A stretch of DNA of 64,000 nucleotides from Cupriavidus plantarum (GCF_905397285.1 NZ_CAJPUX010000004.1:310001-374000), one strand, 5' to 3'. Shown: positions 25,793 to 35,475, counted from the first letter of the stretch. A program made the numbers and translations. The notes: generated from the letters alone by a model not told the origin.

Positions 25793-27450
25793 CACCAGCT
25801 CCTGAAGCGCGCGGGCGGCTCATACAGTCCGCCCGACCACTCGACGAGATCGGCCATGCTCTTCGCCGCAAGCAGCGAGCGCGTGGCTTCGCCACGATGC
25901 ACGCCGAGGTCCTCCGGCAGCGCGATCAGGCCATCGCTGCGCATTTGACGCGTCGAGGCGGGATCATGTCGCAGGCCGATCGGCGTAACCCCCGCCACGG
26001 CCGCGATCATCCGGCGGCGTTCCTCGAGCGACCGCGCCTTGTACAGATACGCGATACCTTCTTCGGTCAGTACGTGGGTCACGTCATCGCCATAGATCAT
26101 CACCGGCGCAAGCGGCATGCCGCTGTCCCTGGCCACCTGCACCGCATCCATCGATTCGACGAACGTCGGCTTGCCGCCAGCCTGGAAGGTCTCCACCATC
26201 TGCACCACGAGCTTGCGGCCGCGCGCGAGCGGGTCGTCGGTCTCGATCAGGTCGAGCCACGCGGGCGTGGCATGACGCCGGCCGCCGGGGTTATGGCCCA
26301 TGTTCGGCGCGCCGCCGAATCCGGAGAGCCGTCCGCGGGTCACCGTCGAGGAATGACCGTCACCGTCGATCTGCAGCGTCGAACCGATGAACAGGTCCAC
26401 CGCATACTGGCCCGCGAGCTGGCAGATCGCGCGATTGGAGCGCATCGAACCATCCGCGCCCGTGAAGAACACATCGGGCCGCGCGGCCACGTAGTTCTCC
26501 ATGCCGAGTTCGCTGCCGAAGCTGTGCACGCTCTCGACCCAGCCGCTTTCGATCGCGGGGATGAGCGTCGGATGAGGATTGAGCGTCCAGTATTTGCAGA
26601 TCTTGCCCTTGAGCCCGAGCTTCTCGCCATACGTCGGCAGGATCAGTTCGATGGCCGCGGTGTTGAAGCCGATACCATGGTTCAGCGACTGCACGTTGTG
26701 ACGCTCGTAGATGCCGCGGATGGCCATCATCGCCATGAGCACGTGGACGGGCTTGATCAGGCGCGGATCGCGCGTGAACAGCGGCTCGCAGAAAAACGGC
26801 TTGTCCGCCTGCACCACGTAGTCGATCCAGGAGCCCGGGATATCGACGCGCGGCATGTCGGCGGGGTCATCGACGATCTCGTTGACCTGCGCGATGACGA
26901 TGCCATCGCGGAACGCGGCCGCCTCGACCAGCGCCGGCGTGTCCTCGGTGCTGGCGCCCGTATAGAGATTACCCTGGCGATCCGCCTTGTAGCCGGCGAT
27001 CAGGACCACCTGCGGCGTCAGGTCGACATACAGCCGCGAATAGAGCTCGATATAGGTGTGGATCGCGCCGACCTCCAGCTGGCCATCGGCGAGGAACTGG
27101 GAGATCCGCAGGCTCTGGGCGCCCGCGTACGCAAAGTCCAGCTTGCGCGCGATGCCGCGCTCGAACAGGTCGAGGTGCTCGACGCGGCTCACGCTGGGAA
27201 TGATCATGTGGAGGTCGTGGATCTTGCCCGGATCCACTTCCGCCAGCGAGCGCGACAGGAAGTCGGCCTGTTTCTGGTTATTGCCCTCGAGCACCACGCG
27301 GTCGCCCGGGGCCGTCACGGCCTCGAGAAACGGCACGATGTCGTCCGTAGGCACCACCTTGCCGTCGGCAAAGCGGGCGCCCAGCGCCTGGCGGCGGCGT
27401 TTCTCCGCGCGGCGGGTGTCCCATTGTCTGTTTGCGGTGAGCGTTGGCAT
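25792..27450 (-). CDS. mdcA: Malonate decarboxylase alpha subunit MdcA
   Basis: A 552-residue acetyl-S-ACP:malonate ACP transferase, first enzyme of the cycle: it swaps acetyl for malonyl on MdcC. It begins [20 protein letters not shown], the conserved MdcA start, so ATG 27450 is preferred over an in-frame GTG at 27465. CoA-transferase-like segments include [17 protein letters not shown] and [15 protein letters not shown]. First of seven tightly coupled genes (ABCDEGH). No malonate carrier gene (mdcLM/madLM or mdcF) is present around the operon. Confidence 0.94.
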   Translation of the reverse strand: MPTLTANRQWDTRRAEKRRRQALGARFADGKVVPTDDIVPFLEAVTAPGDRVVLEGNNQKQADFLSRSLAEVDPGKIHDLHMIIPSVSRVEHLDLFERGIARKLDFAYAGAQSLRISQFLADGQLEVGAIHTYIELYSRLYVDLTPQVVLIAGYKADRQGNLYTGASTEDTPALVEAAAFRDGIVIAQVNEIVDDPADMPRVDIPGSWIDYVVQADKPFFCEPLFTRDPRLIKPVHVLMAMMAIRGIYERHNVQSLNHGIGFNTAAIELILPTYGEKLGLKGKICKYWTLNPHPTLIPAIESGWVESVHSFGSELGMENYVAARPDVFFTGADGSMRSNRAICQLAGQYAVDLFIGSTLQIDGDGHSSTVTRGRLSGFGGAPNMGHNPGGRRHATPAWLDLIETDDPLARGRKLVVQMVETFQAGGKPTFVESMDAVQVARDSGMPLAPVMIYGDDVTHVLTEEGIAYLYKARSLEERRRMIAAVAGVTPIGLRHDPASTRQMRSDGLIALPEDLGVHRGEATRSLLAAKSMADLVEWSGGLYEPPARFRSW

Positions 27451-27488
27451 CGCGACTCCATACACTGCATGTGCTGTCGATGCTTACC

Positions 27489-27517
27489 AAGATACGCACG
27501 CGCCGCGGAGCGAACAA
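27489..27517 (-). promoter_or_regulatory. Possible mdcA promoter
   Basis: On the minus strand, TTGTTC (27517-27512) and TATCTT (27494-27489) are spaced by 17 bases, about 40 bases before the mdcA ATG. Both boxes are only partial matches, as expected for a LysR-activated promoter. Position and spacing are the support; there is no other good candidate in the 119-base gap. Confidence 0.4.
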
Positions 27518-27569
27518 TGACGCACTGCGACGAATCGTTACGCTAGGCGGAAACGCCCCCCGGCCGACT

Positions 27570-28481
27570 CTAGCGGCCCACCCGCGTCATCCGGCACACG
27601 GCCGCCAGCGCCAGCAGGTTGGGATCCCGCTCCCGGCGGCGCAGGAAGCTGAGCCCGATGGTCTGCTTCATGCCGAATTCGGCCGTCAGCGGAATCAGCG
27701 CCACGTTCCCCGCGGCCATGTCGCGCACGCGCCCCGGCAACAGCGTATAGCCGATGCCACCGCCAACGAGGTTCATCAGCGAGAAGATGTCGCCGACCTT
27801 CATCACGATATTCGGCTCGAAGTCCGCGATGCGGAACGCTTCCTCGAAACCGCTCGAGGTCACGAAGCCCTCCCCCAGCGACACGAACGGCTCGTCCCGG
27901 CACAGACGCAGGTCCACGGCTTCCATCTGCGCGTAGCGGGAGTCCGCGGGCGCGGCGAAGAAGATATCGTCTTCGAACAGGGGAATCGACTCGATCTCGG
28001 GATCGGGTTCGGGCAGCCCGGTCAGCGCGGCATCGATCGCGCCCTGCTTGAGCTTGTACAGCAGGTCCGCGTTGGAGCCGAGCACCAGTTCCGCCTGCAG
28101 ATCGGGCCGGCGCGTCTTGATGCCGATGACAACCTGAGGCACCGTGCGGATGGTCAGCGAATAGAGCGAACCGATCTTGAGCTGATCGGCCGAATAGCCC
28201 GCGGCCTCCCGCGTGATGCGAATGCCGTCGGCCATGGTCTTGAGCACGTCGCGCGCCACGTCGGCCAGCACATGGGCGGCTTCGGTCGGCAGCAGGTTGC
28301 GCCCCTCGTGCCGGAACAGCGCGCAGCGCATGCCTTCTTCGAGCGAATGCAGTGCACGGTGCACGCTGACGGTGCTCACGTCCAGCGCCTCCGCGGCCTT
28401 GGCGAGGTTGCCGGTCTCCATGAACGCGAGCAGGGCCTCTAGCTTGCGGAACGTGATTTCTTCGCTGATGCGGCTGGGCAT
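27570..28481 (-). CDS. mdcR: LysR-family regulator of malonate use (MdcR-like)
   Basis: A 303-residue LysR protein with its helix-turn-helix at about residues 8-65 (FMETGNLAKAAEALDVSTVSVHRALHSLEEGM). The HRALHSLE recognition helix, in place of the common SRQIRxLE, is characteristic of the malonate-utilisation regulators MdcR/MdcY. It precedes mdcA on the same strand, 119 bases away, rather than divergently. ATG 28481 starts MPSRISEEITFRKLEAL; an upstream in-frame TTG is not credible. Confidence 0.85.
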   Translation of the reverse strand: MPSRISEEITFRKLEALLAFMETGNLAKAAEALDVSTVSVHRALHSLEEGMRCALFRHEGRNLLPTEAAHVLADVARDVLKTMADGIRITREAAGYSADQLKIGSLYSLTIRTVPQVVIGIKTRRPDLQAELVLGSNADLLYKLKQGAIDAALTGLPEPDPEIESIPLFEDDIFFAAPADSRYAQMEAVDLRLCRDEPFVSLGEGFVTSSGFEEAFRIADFEPNIVMKVGDIFSLMNLVGGGIGYTLLPGRVRDMAAGNVALIPLTAEFGMKQTIGLSFLRRRERDPNLLALAAVCRMTRVGR

Positions 28482-28558
28482 GGGCAACGGTGGACGGCAA
28501 ACGGGTGGAATGTCGCCCAATGATAGCGGACCGTAACCGTACCAAACGCGGAATACAA

Positions 28559-28593
28559 AAACCGGCCTCGCGCGCGGGACGCGAGGCCGGTTT
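28559..28593 (-). terminator. Rho-independent terminator of the gamma-glutamyltransferase gene
   Basis: A perfect 14-bp stem AAACCGGCCTCGCG (28559-28572)/CGCGAGGCCGGTTT (28580-28593) with a 7-base loop. Read on the minus strand it runs into five T residues (28561-28557) 20-odd bases behind the stop codon. It insulates mdcR from the upstream gene. Confidence 0.9.
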
Positions 28594-28613
28594 CCGGGCT
28601 GCGATATCGACGG

Positions 28614-30878
28614 TCAGTAACCGTTGGCGGCGCCGTTGCGTCGATTGTCGGCCGCCCCGCTGTAGACCGGGAAGCCGTTGCCGTCATACGAGACCGAGAT
28701 CCCGCTGAGGCCGCTCGTCAGCCCCGTCACCTGTGCGTTGGCCGCCGTGTTGCCGTACGTCGAGATCAGGTTGGCGACCTGGCTGGCGATCGGCTTGCCT
28801 GCTTCCAGCTGCGCGAGCCCGTTCTGGCCCGTGAAGTTGTCCGCGTTGATGGCGGCCTGCAGATCCATGCCGTAGATCTCGTGGCCGAGGAACGTCTTGA
28901 CGATGTAGTCAGGGATCGGACCGCCGCCAGCGGAGCCCCACACCAGACGGATACGACCCTGGGCATCGAATGCGATCGACGGCGAGATCGAGCTGCGGGG
29001 ACGCTTGTTCGCCGCGTAGCCGTTCACGTCCAGCCCGGGCGTGCTCGCCGAAAAGTTGGACATCGCGTTATTGATCATGATGCCGGCCGCCTCGATGTGA
29101 GCCCCCCAATGCGTGTTGATGGTCGTGGTCATCGACAAGGCGTTGCCGTAACCGTCCACGATCGCCACGTTGCTGGTGGTGTTCCAGTCCTCGGCATGCA
29201 GCGGCGCCTCGTTCTTCGCCAGCATCGTGTTGCGCACGGCCTTCGGCTTGACGACCTTGCCACCGGTCGACGCCACCGATGCCACCGATGCCATCGTGTC
29301 GTAACCGGTCGGATCGGTCGCGGCGAACGCGGCAATCCCGTCGGCCGTGCCGCCCGTCGGCACCGTGGCGAGCGCGGTGGTGCCGATCAGCGCGGCACGC
29401 GTGTCGAGGTAGGCCGAAGACAGCAGCGTATTCACGCGCGCATGGACGTTCGAGAACGCCGGGTCGCCCACGATATTGCGGCGGTCGGCATTGGCCAGGC
29501 GGCTGCCTTCCGTCACCAGATGCAGGTAGTCCGTGCCGTTGAACGCGGTGGCCGCCACGTTCTTGCGCTCGAGCAAGCCCAGGTTGTACAGCTGCACCAC
29601 GCCACCGAACGACGGCGACGGCTGCGTGTAGATCGTGAAGCCGAAGCGCGTGCCGACGAGCGGCTTCCGTTCCACCGCGCGATACGCGCCGAAGTCCGCC
29701 GCCGTCATCAGGCTCGGGATCCTGGCGACTGTACCCGCCACCGAGGGCGAGGCCGCGGTGCCCGCGGCGGGCAGCAGCGAGTAGCACGGCAGCTGGCCAG
29801 TGGTCAGCTTGGTGATGATCGCGGGCGCGATGGTCCCGGCCGGGTCGTAGAACGCGGCGGCGCCACCGTCACGCACCGTGGTCATCGACGCAGCGAGTTC
29901 CGGATTCTTGATGAGCGTGCCGACCGGCAGCGGCTTCTGTCGGGTCGCATCGGCGGGATCGCAGTAGCGCGCGTTGATGTCGGGGTACTTGCAGCGCGGC
30001 GCGCCCTTGGCCGTACCGGCCGAGTTCACCCATGCGGACACGCCCGTGCCGGCCGTAACCGGATTGCCGTCGTCGTCGTACTCGCCGGAGTCCGAGTACA
30101 GCGTCTCGTACATGTAGGGCGTCATCGGGAAGCCATCGGTCGCGAGCTGGATCGCGTCGTCCCACAGCTTGTTCCACGCCGTCTTGCCGTAAAGGTTGTG
30201 CACCATGTCGAGCACCGCAAGCGTCCCTGGCACGCCGACCGCGCGGGCGGAGATGTTGGTGTTGCCCTGCTGCGAGGAAATGCTCGCGTTGGCCACGAGA
30301 CCGGTCTTGCACAGGTTGTACGGCGCGGTCGTCGAGACGTCCTGCGCCGTGGCCTTGTAGATATCCGCTACGCCGCCGGTGTTCGCGGGCGACGACGAGA
30401 AGCCGTCGAACGTGCGCACCTGCTTGCTCGCGCCGTCGTAATAGGTGATCACGGTACCGCCGCCGATGCCCGAGGCAAACGGCTCCGCCACGCCAAGCAC
30501 GGCCTGCACCGCGATGGCCGCATCGATCGCGGTGCCGCCGTTGGCGAGCACCTTGCAACCGGACGCGGAGGCGTTCACGTCGGCCGACGTCACCATCATG
30601 TTGGTCCCCGTGATGCCGACCGTCTGACCGTACGGCGCGCCAGCCTGCTGCGTGCACAACGAGGGATCGAACTTGACGCTGCGGACCGGGGTGGCGGGAT
30701 CGGAGGGGGTGGCTGGAGGGGTCGTTCCACCGGTACTGCCGGTCGGCGGCGGATCGGAATCGCCGCCACAGCCCGCGACGGCCATTGCCAATGCGATGCC
30801 CAGCGCCGTCCCTTTCGCCGTCCCTTTCGCCGTCCCTGTCGCTTTCCCTAAGGCGCGACCTGTCTTCATGGTTTTCAC
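28614..30878 (-). CDS. Lipoprotein gamma-glutamyltransferase
   Basis: A 754-residue Ntn-hydrolase that cleaves gamma-glutamyl bonds such as in glutathione. A lipoprotein signal with lipobox VAGC (C37) precedes a Pro/Thr/Gly linker and the catalytic domain. The autocleavage nucleophile is most likely T568 in WNTTSNVAIVD, which would separate large and small subunits; SSISPSIAF and GSAGGGPIPDYI follow in the small subunit. The protein is longer than usual GGT (about 580). The N-terminus has a GTAKGTAKGTA repeat from a 12-bp DNA repeat. The GTG at 30878 sits 6 bases after GGGAG; ATG 30869 is the alternative. Confidence 0.88.
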   Translation of the reverse strand: MKTMKTGRALGKATGTAKGTAKGTALGIALAMAVAGCGGDSDPPPTGSTGGTTPPATPSDPATPVRSVKFDPSLCTQQAGAPYGQTVGITGTNMMVTSADVNASASGCKVLANGGTAIDAAIAVQAVLGVAEPFASGIGGGTVITYYDGASKQVRTFDGFSSSPANTGGVADIYKATAQDVSTTAPYNLCKTGLVANASISSQQGNTNISARAVGVPGTLAVLDMVHNLYGKTAWNKLWDDAIQLATDGFPMTPYMYETLYSDSGEYDDDGNPVTAGTGVSAWVNSAGTAKGAPRCKYPDINARYCDPADATRQKPLPVGTLIKNPELAASMTTVRDGGAAAFYDPAGTIAPAIITKLTTGQLPCYSLLPAAGTAASPSVAGTVARIPSLMTAADFGAYRAVERKPLVGTRFGFTIYTQPSPSFGGVVQLYNLGLLERKNVAATAFNGTDYLHLVTEGSRLANADRRNIVGDPAFSNVHARVNTLLSSAYLDTRAALIGTTALATVPTGGTADGIAAFAATDPTGYDTMASVASVASTGGKVVKPKAVRNTMLAKNEAPLHAEDWNTTSNVAIVDGYGNALSMTTTINTHWGAHIEAAGIMINNAMSNFSASTPGLDVNGYAANKRPRSSISPSIAFDAQGRIRLVWGSAGGGPIPDYIVKTFLGHEIYGMDLQAAINADNFTGQNGLAQLEAGKPIASQVANLISTYGNTAANAQVTGLTSGLSGISVSYDGNGFPVYSGAADNRRNGAANGY

Positions 30879-31016
30879 TGCATGCTCCCGTTATGTGTGA
30901 AGGTTTCTCTTTTTATTTTTCTAACGGGAGAGTAAGCAACGAACGTGCCGTTTGAAAATGTCCGTTGTTTACAGCGTATTTCTAGATAGTTGCGGGCGTA
31001 ATCAAAATCTGAACGA

Positions 31017-31802
31017 TCACATCGTGATGCTACGGGTCCAGCCGTTCGAAGCGGTGTCGTTGACGACCTGCTTCGCGATGGCATCGGCAAGGCGCTTGCC
31101 GTCAGCCGAGATGGTGTCGTGCCTGGCTTCCGACGCACCGTGCACGCCCGCGCCGGCGGCCGCGGACATCGCGACATGGCCGGCCACCGCGCCGACACCG
31201 GCGGTTTCCGCGACACCGGGCATATGACCGCTGTCCGCGTTGGACGAGAACTGCTCGAGCGACACCGCGGCACCGTTGGCCGGTTGATACAGGACCTGCA
31301 CCGACGCCCCCACATCGCTCTTGCCGGCGCCGAGACCGATCAGCAGGCGGCGGCGCGACTTGCCTTCGTCGATCTTGCTGAAGTCGCCGGTAACGATGAG
31401 CGCGTTGACGCCGGCGGGAACGGGCCCGTCGAGACGCTCGGCATTGAGACCCTTCGCGCGCAGGTCCCGCACGATCTCGTTCGCGACCGCTTCACGCGCC
31501 TGCATCGCCGCCTGCATCGCCGCCTGCATCTCCGCCTGATACTGCGAGTCGGCCGACGATTCGCCCGAGGCCATGCTGGCGACCCTCTTGACCATGCCGC
31601 CGCTGTCAAGGCGAACCATGTCGGTGTTGGCGGCAAACGGCGTGACGTAGATGATGTCCGCATGCACGGGCGCGGCGAACGGCGTGCGATCGATATCGGC
31701 GGTCTGCGCGCTGGCGCAGCCGGTCATGAGCATCGTGGCGGCGGCGGCAGCGGTCAACACGACGGTCTTGGCTTGCTGAAAGAGGCGGGCGGTGGTTTGC
31801 AT
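31017..31802 (-). CDS. DUF4410 lipoprotein
   Basis: A 261-residue predicted lipoprotein (lipobox MTGC, C29) with the DUF4410 core: VANEIVRDLRAKGLNAERL, then NALIVTGDFSKIDEGKSRRRLLIGLGAGKSDVGASVQVLYQP. The family is found in the periplasmic or outer-membrane side of Gram-negative cells, function unknown. An MQAAMQAAMQA repeat lies in the helix before the core. An AGGAGA ribosome site precedes ATG 31802. The 138 bases between it and the transferase gene hold no clear signal. Confidence 0.8.
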   Translation of the reverse strand: MQTTARLFQQAKTVVLTAAAAATMLMTGCASAQTADIDRTPFAAPVHADIIYVTPFAANTDMVRLDSGGMVKRVASMASGESSADSQYQAEMQAAMQAAMQAREAVANEIVRDLRAKGLNAERLDGPVPAGVNALIVTGDFSKIDEGKSRRRLLIGLGAGKSDVGASVQVLYQPANGAAVSLEQFSSNADSGHMPGVAETAGVGAVAGHVAMSAAAGAGVHGASEARHDTISADGKRLADAIAKQVVNDTASNGWTRSITM

Positions 31803-31934
31803 GATGATCTCCTGATGTGGGTTTCGCTGTCGGGACGCTGCGGTGGCCGCGACGTCGTTGGCTTGGGACCCAGTATGGAAAACATGCGCCCGACTATCCA
31901 GGCATCAGTTATGTCGAGAAATGTCACGCCAACA

Positions 31935-33248
31935 TCAGGGCGCGGGCAGCGCCACCACGGCCTCCATGCCGCCGCCTTCGCGCGCGCGAAAGCGGAGCGT
32001 GCCACCGTGCAGACGCGCGATGCGATCGACGATCGCCAGGCCCAGTCCTGTGCCTTTCGTCTGCGTGCGCGCGTTATCGCCACGGCTGAACGGCTCCTTG
32101 AGCCGCTCCAGCGCCTCCGGCGAGATGCCGCTGCCGCGATCGCCGACGGCCACGTAGGCGATGCCGTCCTCGCGCCACGAGCGTACCGCGAAGCCGGTCT
32201 TGCCGTAGACGATGGCGTTCTGCATCAGGTTCATCAGCAGCCGCATCATGCTGATTGGCCGGAACGGGACCGGCGGCAGATCACCGAGCGTGAGATCGAA
32301 GTCATGGCCGAGCCCCGCGAAGTCCGACGCGAGCTGCCCGATGAGTGCATTGAGGTCGCCCGGTTCCGGCGCCTCCCGTTCCCCGCTACCCGCGTAGTCC
32401 ATGAATTGCTGAAGGATCGTGTCGATCTGGTCGAGATAGCCCTCGGCCGACGACACGAAGCCATCGCCGGCGCCGCGCGGCAGCGACATGGCCATGGCCA
32501 GCCGCAGCTTGGTGAGCGGCGTGCGGATGTCGTGCGAAATGCCCGCGAGCATCAGCGCGCGCGTCGCCTCGGCCTGTTGCAGCGATTGCAGCATCTGGTT
32601 GAAGGCATGGCTCACCTGCGCGATCTCGGTGGGCCCGTCCGTCGGTTGAGGCGGCGGCGTGCGGCCGGCACTCAGCTCGCGCGCGGCGCTGGCCAGCGTC
32701 TGGAGCGGGCGGTTCAGGTAACGCTGCAGCAGCAGGCCCGTGAGCGCCGCCAGCAAGGCGAGTCCGAGCGAGAGGAACAGCGTGGTGGTGATGCCGCTGG
32801 CCTGTGCGTCCGCCGTCATCGGCAGGGAGACCCAGCGCGGCTCTCCGGCCACATGCAGGCGAATCCAGAGCCGTTCGATCTCGCCGCTCTGCCATCGCAC
32901 GGGCATATCGGGCGGTAGCTGCGCGCGCAGCGCGCGCACGAAGGTCTCGCGCTGCCAGGTGCCGAAGAAGTGTGCCAGCCCCTGCCCATGCGGCGCGGTT
33001 TCGCCCGGCACCTGGGTCTGCGCGTTGAGCCGTGCCGCCACATCGAGCCCGGCATCGCGGGGCATCGACACCAGCACGGTGTCGAGCGTCCTCACGTAAT
33101 CGGCGAAGATCGTGGCGGCGCGCTCGATGCGTGGGCGCTGCACGAAGTGCAGAAGCACCGTCAACGAGCAGGCCTGCGTGAACGCCACCAGCGCGACCAG
33201 CAGCGCGATATTGCGCGCGAGCAGCGAACGCGGCAGCAGCCGCATCAT
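31935..33248 (-). CDS. Sensor histidine kinase (EnvZ-like)
   Basis: A 437-residue two-component sensor. Membrane segments at about 14-34 and 155-180 bracket a periplasmic domain; a HAMP domain follows, then the dimerisation/phospho-acceptor helix GISHDIRTPLTKLRL (H near 237) and the HATPase domain with N box (LLMNLMQNAIVYG), DRGSGIS and GTGLGLAIVDRIARLHGG. ATG 33248 overlaps the response-regulator stop by ATGA, fixing the start. The signal sensed is unknown. Confidence 0.92.
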   Translation of the reverse strand: MMRLLPRSLLARNIALLVALVAFTQACSLTVLLHFVQRPRIERAATIFADYVRTLDTVLVSMPRDAGLDVAARLNAQTQVPGETAPHGQGLAHFFGTWQRETFVRALRAQLPPDMPVRWQSGEIERLWIRLHVAGEPRWVSLPMTADAQASGITTTLFLSLGLALLAALTGLLLQRYLNRPLQTLASAARELSAGRTPPPQPTDGPTEIAQVSHAFNQMLQSLQQAEATRALMLAGISHDIRTPLTKLRLAMAMSLPRGAGDGFVSSAEGYLDQIDTILQQFMDYAGSGEREAPEPGDLNALIGQLASDFAGLGHDFDLTLGDLPPVPFRPISMMRLLMNLMQNAIVYGKTGFAVRSWREDGIAYVAVGDRGSGISPEALERLKEPFSRGDNARTQTKGTGLGLAIVDRIARLHGGTLRFRAREGGGMEAVVALPAP

Positions 33249-33958
33249 GCCTCCACGCCGGCCACCAGCATGTAGCCGACGCCCCACACCGTCTTGACGA
33301 AGCGGGGCTTGGACGGGTCTTCCTCGATGATCTGCCGCAGCCGCAGAATCTGTACGTCGATGCTGCGATCGAGCGCGTTATGGTCACGGCCGCGCGCCCG
33401 CGCGAGCAGGTTGTCGCGGCTGACCGGGCGGTTCGGCGAGGAGCCGAGCGCATGCAGCAGCAGCATCTGCGCCGAATGCATCTCAACGGGCTCGCCGCCA
33501 CGCCGCAGCGTCTGCTTGCCGACGTCGAACTCGAATTCGCCGAAGCGCAGCGTCTGCGAGGTCACGGTGGGATCGCCGGCGGCCATCTTCTGGCGGCGCA
33601 GCAGCGCGCGGATGCGCGCCACCAGTTCGTCGGGAAGGAACGGCTTGGCGAGGTAATCGTCGGCGCCGGTCTCGAGGCCGAGCACGCGGTCGACGGGATC
33701 GCCCTTGGCCGTGAGCATGAGTATGGGGAGCGTCTGGCCTTCCGCGCGGAGCCTGCGACACACCGATAGTCCGTCCTCTGGCTCCATCATCAGGTCCAGC
33801 ACGAGGAGGTCGTAAGGCTCGCGTTGCAGGTAACGGTCCAGCTGCTTGCCGTCGGCGACGGTCCGTACGGTGAATCCGTGGCCCGTCAGGAAGCGCTGCA
33901 ACATGTTGCGCAGCTCGGCCTCGTCGTCGAGCACCATGATCCTGTTCGCCTGATCCAT
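33245..33958 (-). CDS. OmpR-family response regulator
   Basis: A 237-residue regulator: receiver domain with acidic pair D11/D12, phospho-acceptor D55 in LLVLDLMM and the conserved lysine in YLAKPF, then a winged-helix DNA-binding domain (..NALDRSIDVQILRLRQIIEEDPSKPRFVKTVWGVGYML). It is cotranscribed with the kinase gene. The two secreted proteins upstream (EF-hand-like and low-complexity) are on the same strand and may belong to its regulon, which is a guess. Confidence 0.93.
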   Translation of the reverse strand: MDQANRIMVLDDEAELRNMLQRFLTGHGFTVRTVADGKQLDRYLQREPYDLLVLDLMMEPEDGLSVCRRLRAEGQTLPILMLTAKGDPVDRVLGLETGADDYLAKPFLPDELVARIRALLRRQKMAAGDPTVTSQTLRFGEFEFDVGKQTLRRGGEPVEMHSAQMLLLHALGSSPNRPVSRDNLLARARGRDHNALDRSIDVQILRLRQIIEEDPSKPRFVKTVWGVGYMLVAGVEA

Positions 33959-33989
33959 GCGCGTCTCCCCTGCGTCGTGTCCGCGATGA

Positions 33990-34298
33990 CTATCGACTCA
34001 TCATCTGCTTCGCCATGAACGCCTCGATCTGCGGCAGCGTGATATAGCCCGCGCGCTGCGTGTCGATCTCGTCGAAGTGCCGCGCGACCATCGGCATGCC
34101 GGTAGCGGCCTGCTCCCGCGTGAGCTTGCCGTCGCGGGTCGTGTTCGCGTTGGCGAAGCGCGACTGCAACTGCTGCTCGGCGCGCGCCATGCGGGCCGCG
34201 TGGGGCGCATCGGGTGTGGTCCCCGGCGCCGGGCTGGCCTGTGCATAGGCACCTGCCGAAACGATACACAAGAAAAGTGCTGCAATCATCCGATTCAT
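33990..34298 (-). CDS. Small secreted EF-hand-like protein
   Basis: A 102-residue protein with a signal peptide (MNRMIAALFLCIVSAGAYAQA) and a calmodulin-like pair of helices around two short loops: FANANTTRDGKLTREQA and FDEIDTQRAGYITLPQIEAFM. The first loop has the N-x-N-x-x-D-G-x-L spacing of a calcium-binding EF hand with asparagines in place of aspartates; the second is degenerate. It starts 31 bases upstream of the response regulator, so may be in the same transcript. Confidence 0.75.
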   Translation of the reverse strand: MNRMIAALFLCIVSAGAYAQASPAPGTTPDAPHAARMARAEQQLQSRFANANTTRDGKLTREQAATGMPMVARHFDEIDTQRAGYITLPQIEAFMAKQMMSR

Positions 34299-34384
34299 GA
34301 TGAACTCCGTGGGTTGGCCGACACGATGAGATCGCCAGCGCCGGCCGGTTGAAACCAACTTAGGTCAGGACACTGCGTGGGGCT

Positions 34385-35305
34385 TCACGCCCAGTGCGCG
34401 GGCACCCAGACGCGGCCGATCCAGTGACCGGGGACATAGACCGCCACGCGCGGCGGCGCGGGTGGGGCCACGTAAGGGGCCACGTAGGGCGCCACGTAGA
34501 CAACCTTCGGCGCGGGCGCCACATACACCGGCGGCTTCGGCGGCGCGGGCGCGTAGACCGTGACCGGAGGCAGCACGTATGGCGTTACCGCGGGCGGCGG
34601 CGGTACCACCACCGCTGGGGCCGGGGCGACGGCTACCGTCGCCCCGGCCGTCGTCACGCCGCCGGTCGCCACCACGGCCGTCGTGCTGCTGCCGGCCGTC
34701 ACGACGCCGCCATGCACGACCGTCGTGCCCCCGCCGGTGGTCACCACGCCGCCCGACACCTGCGTGGCACTGCCGCCGTGGTACACCGTGCCGCCATTGC
34801 TTCCGCTCATGGTGCCGCCGCGATAGCAGGTGTTGCCGGCGCAACTGGTCGCGGCCGAGTGGTCATAGGTGTTGCCATTGCCGGTGGTGACGGAGCCGGT
34901 CGAGCTGTACTGGCCCGGGCCTTCGCGCGTCACGCTACCCGAGGTGGTGGCCGAGCGGCCGTCGGACCCGGTGAGGTCGCCGGTGTGCGCGCACGTGCCG
35001 CCGGCGCAGCTGGTCGAGCCATCGTGCTGCACCTGACGGCCGTCAGGACCGGTGGCGGTCCCGCTGTTCGAGAACTGGCCGGGCGCGGTGCGCGTGACCG
35101 AACCTGTGTTGGTGCCGATGCCGCCGTACGGGCCGATGGCGCCGCCGGCGTGATTGCAGGTGCCGCCGCCGCACGAGACGGCATGCGCGCCGTTGTAGGT
35201 GCCACGCGGAGTGTAGGCGGTGCCGTGACCGGTCCAGCTGGCGAACGCCGGCGTGCTGGCGATGATGAGCGTCGCGGCGGCGGAGATGAGCGTGAGCGAT
35301 TTCAT
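34385..35305 (-). CDS. Secreted low-complexity Gly/Ser/Thr-rich protein
   Basis: A 306-residue protein with signal peptide (cleavage after TPAFA). Residues about 25-180 hold four or five degenerate repeats of about 35 residues, each with a paired cysteine motif of the type SCxGGTCxH or SCAGNTCY and runs like TGSVTRxGPGQ. A Val/Pro/Ala-rich stalk follows, and the end VPGHWIGRVWVPAHWA resembles the VPGHW-type tail of small Burkholderiales envelope proteins. Function unknown. An inverted repeat GCACCGC/GCGGTGC (35330-35352) lies in its leader. Confidence 0.7.
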   Translation of the reverse strand: MKSLTLISAAATLIIASTPAFASWTGHGTAYTPRGTYNGAHAVSCGGGTCNHAGGAIGPYGGIGTNTGSVTRTAPGQFSNSGTATGPDGRQVQHDGSTSCAGGTCAHTGDLTGSDGRSATTSGSVTREGPGQYSSTGSVTTGNGNTYDHSAATSCAGNTCYRGGTMSGSNGGTVYHGGSATQVSGGVVTTGGGTTVVHGGVVTAGSSTTAVVATGGVTTAGATVAVAPAPAVVVPPPPAVTPYVLPPVTVYAPAPPKPPVYVAPAPKVVYVAPYVAPYVAPPAPPRVAVYVPGHWIGRVWVPAHWA

Positions 35306-35475
35306 GTGAACTCCTTTCGGTTCGGATCTGCACCGCCGCAGGGGTGCGGTGCCGGTGACGGGACGAACTATAGAAGTCGGTCCGCGCGATCCAAACCCGA
35401 AAGACATGTCACGGTGTTACACGCCAACGCCATGACATCGGGCGACATCAATTGCCCGATGCGCCCGGCTACCGC

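Noticed and set aside
25657-30851. Two long plus-strand frames (about 630 and 656 codons) opposite mdcA and the gamma-glutamyltransferase gene
   Set aside because: Antisense shadows caused by GC-rich third positions; sequences are His/Arg-rich without any recognisable fold.
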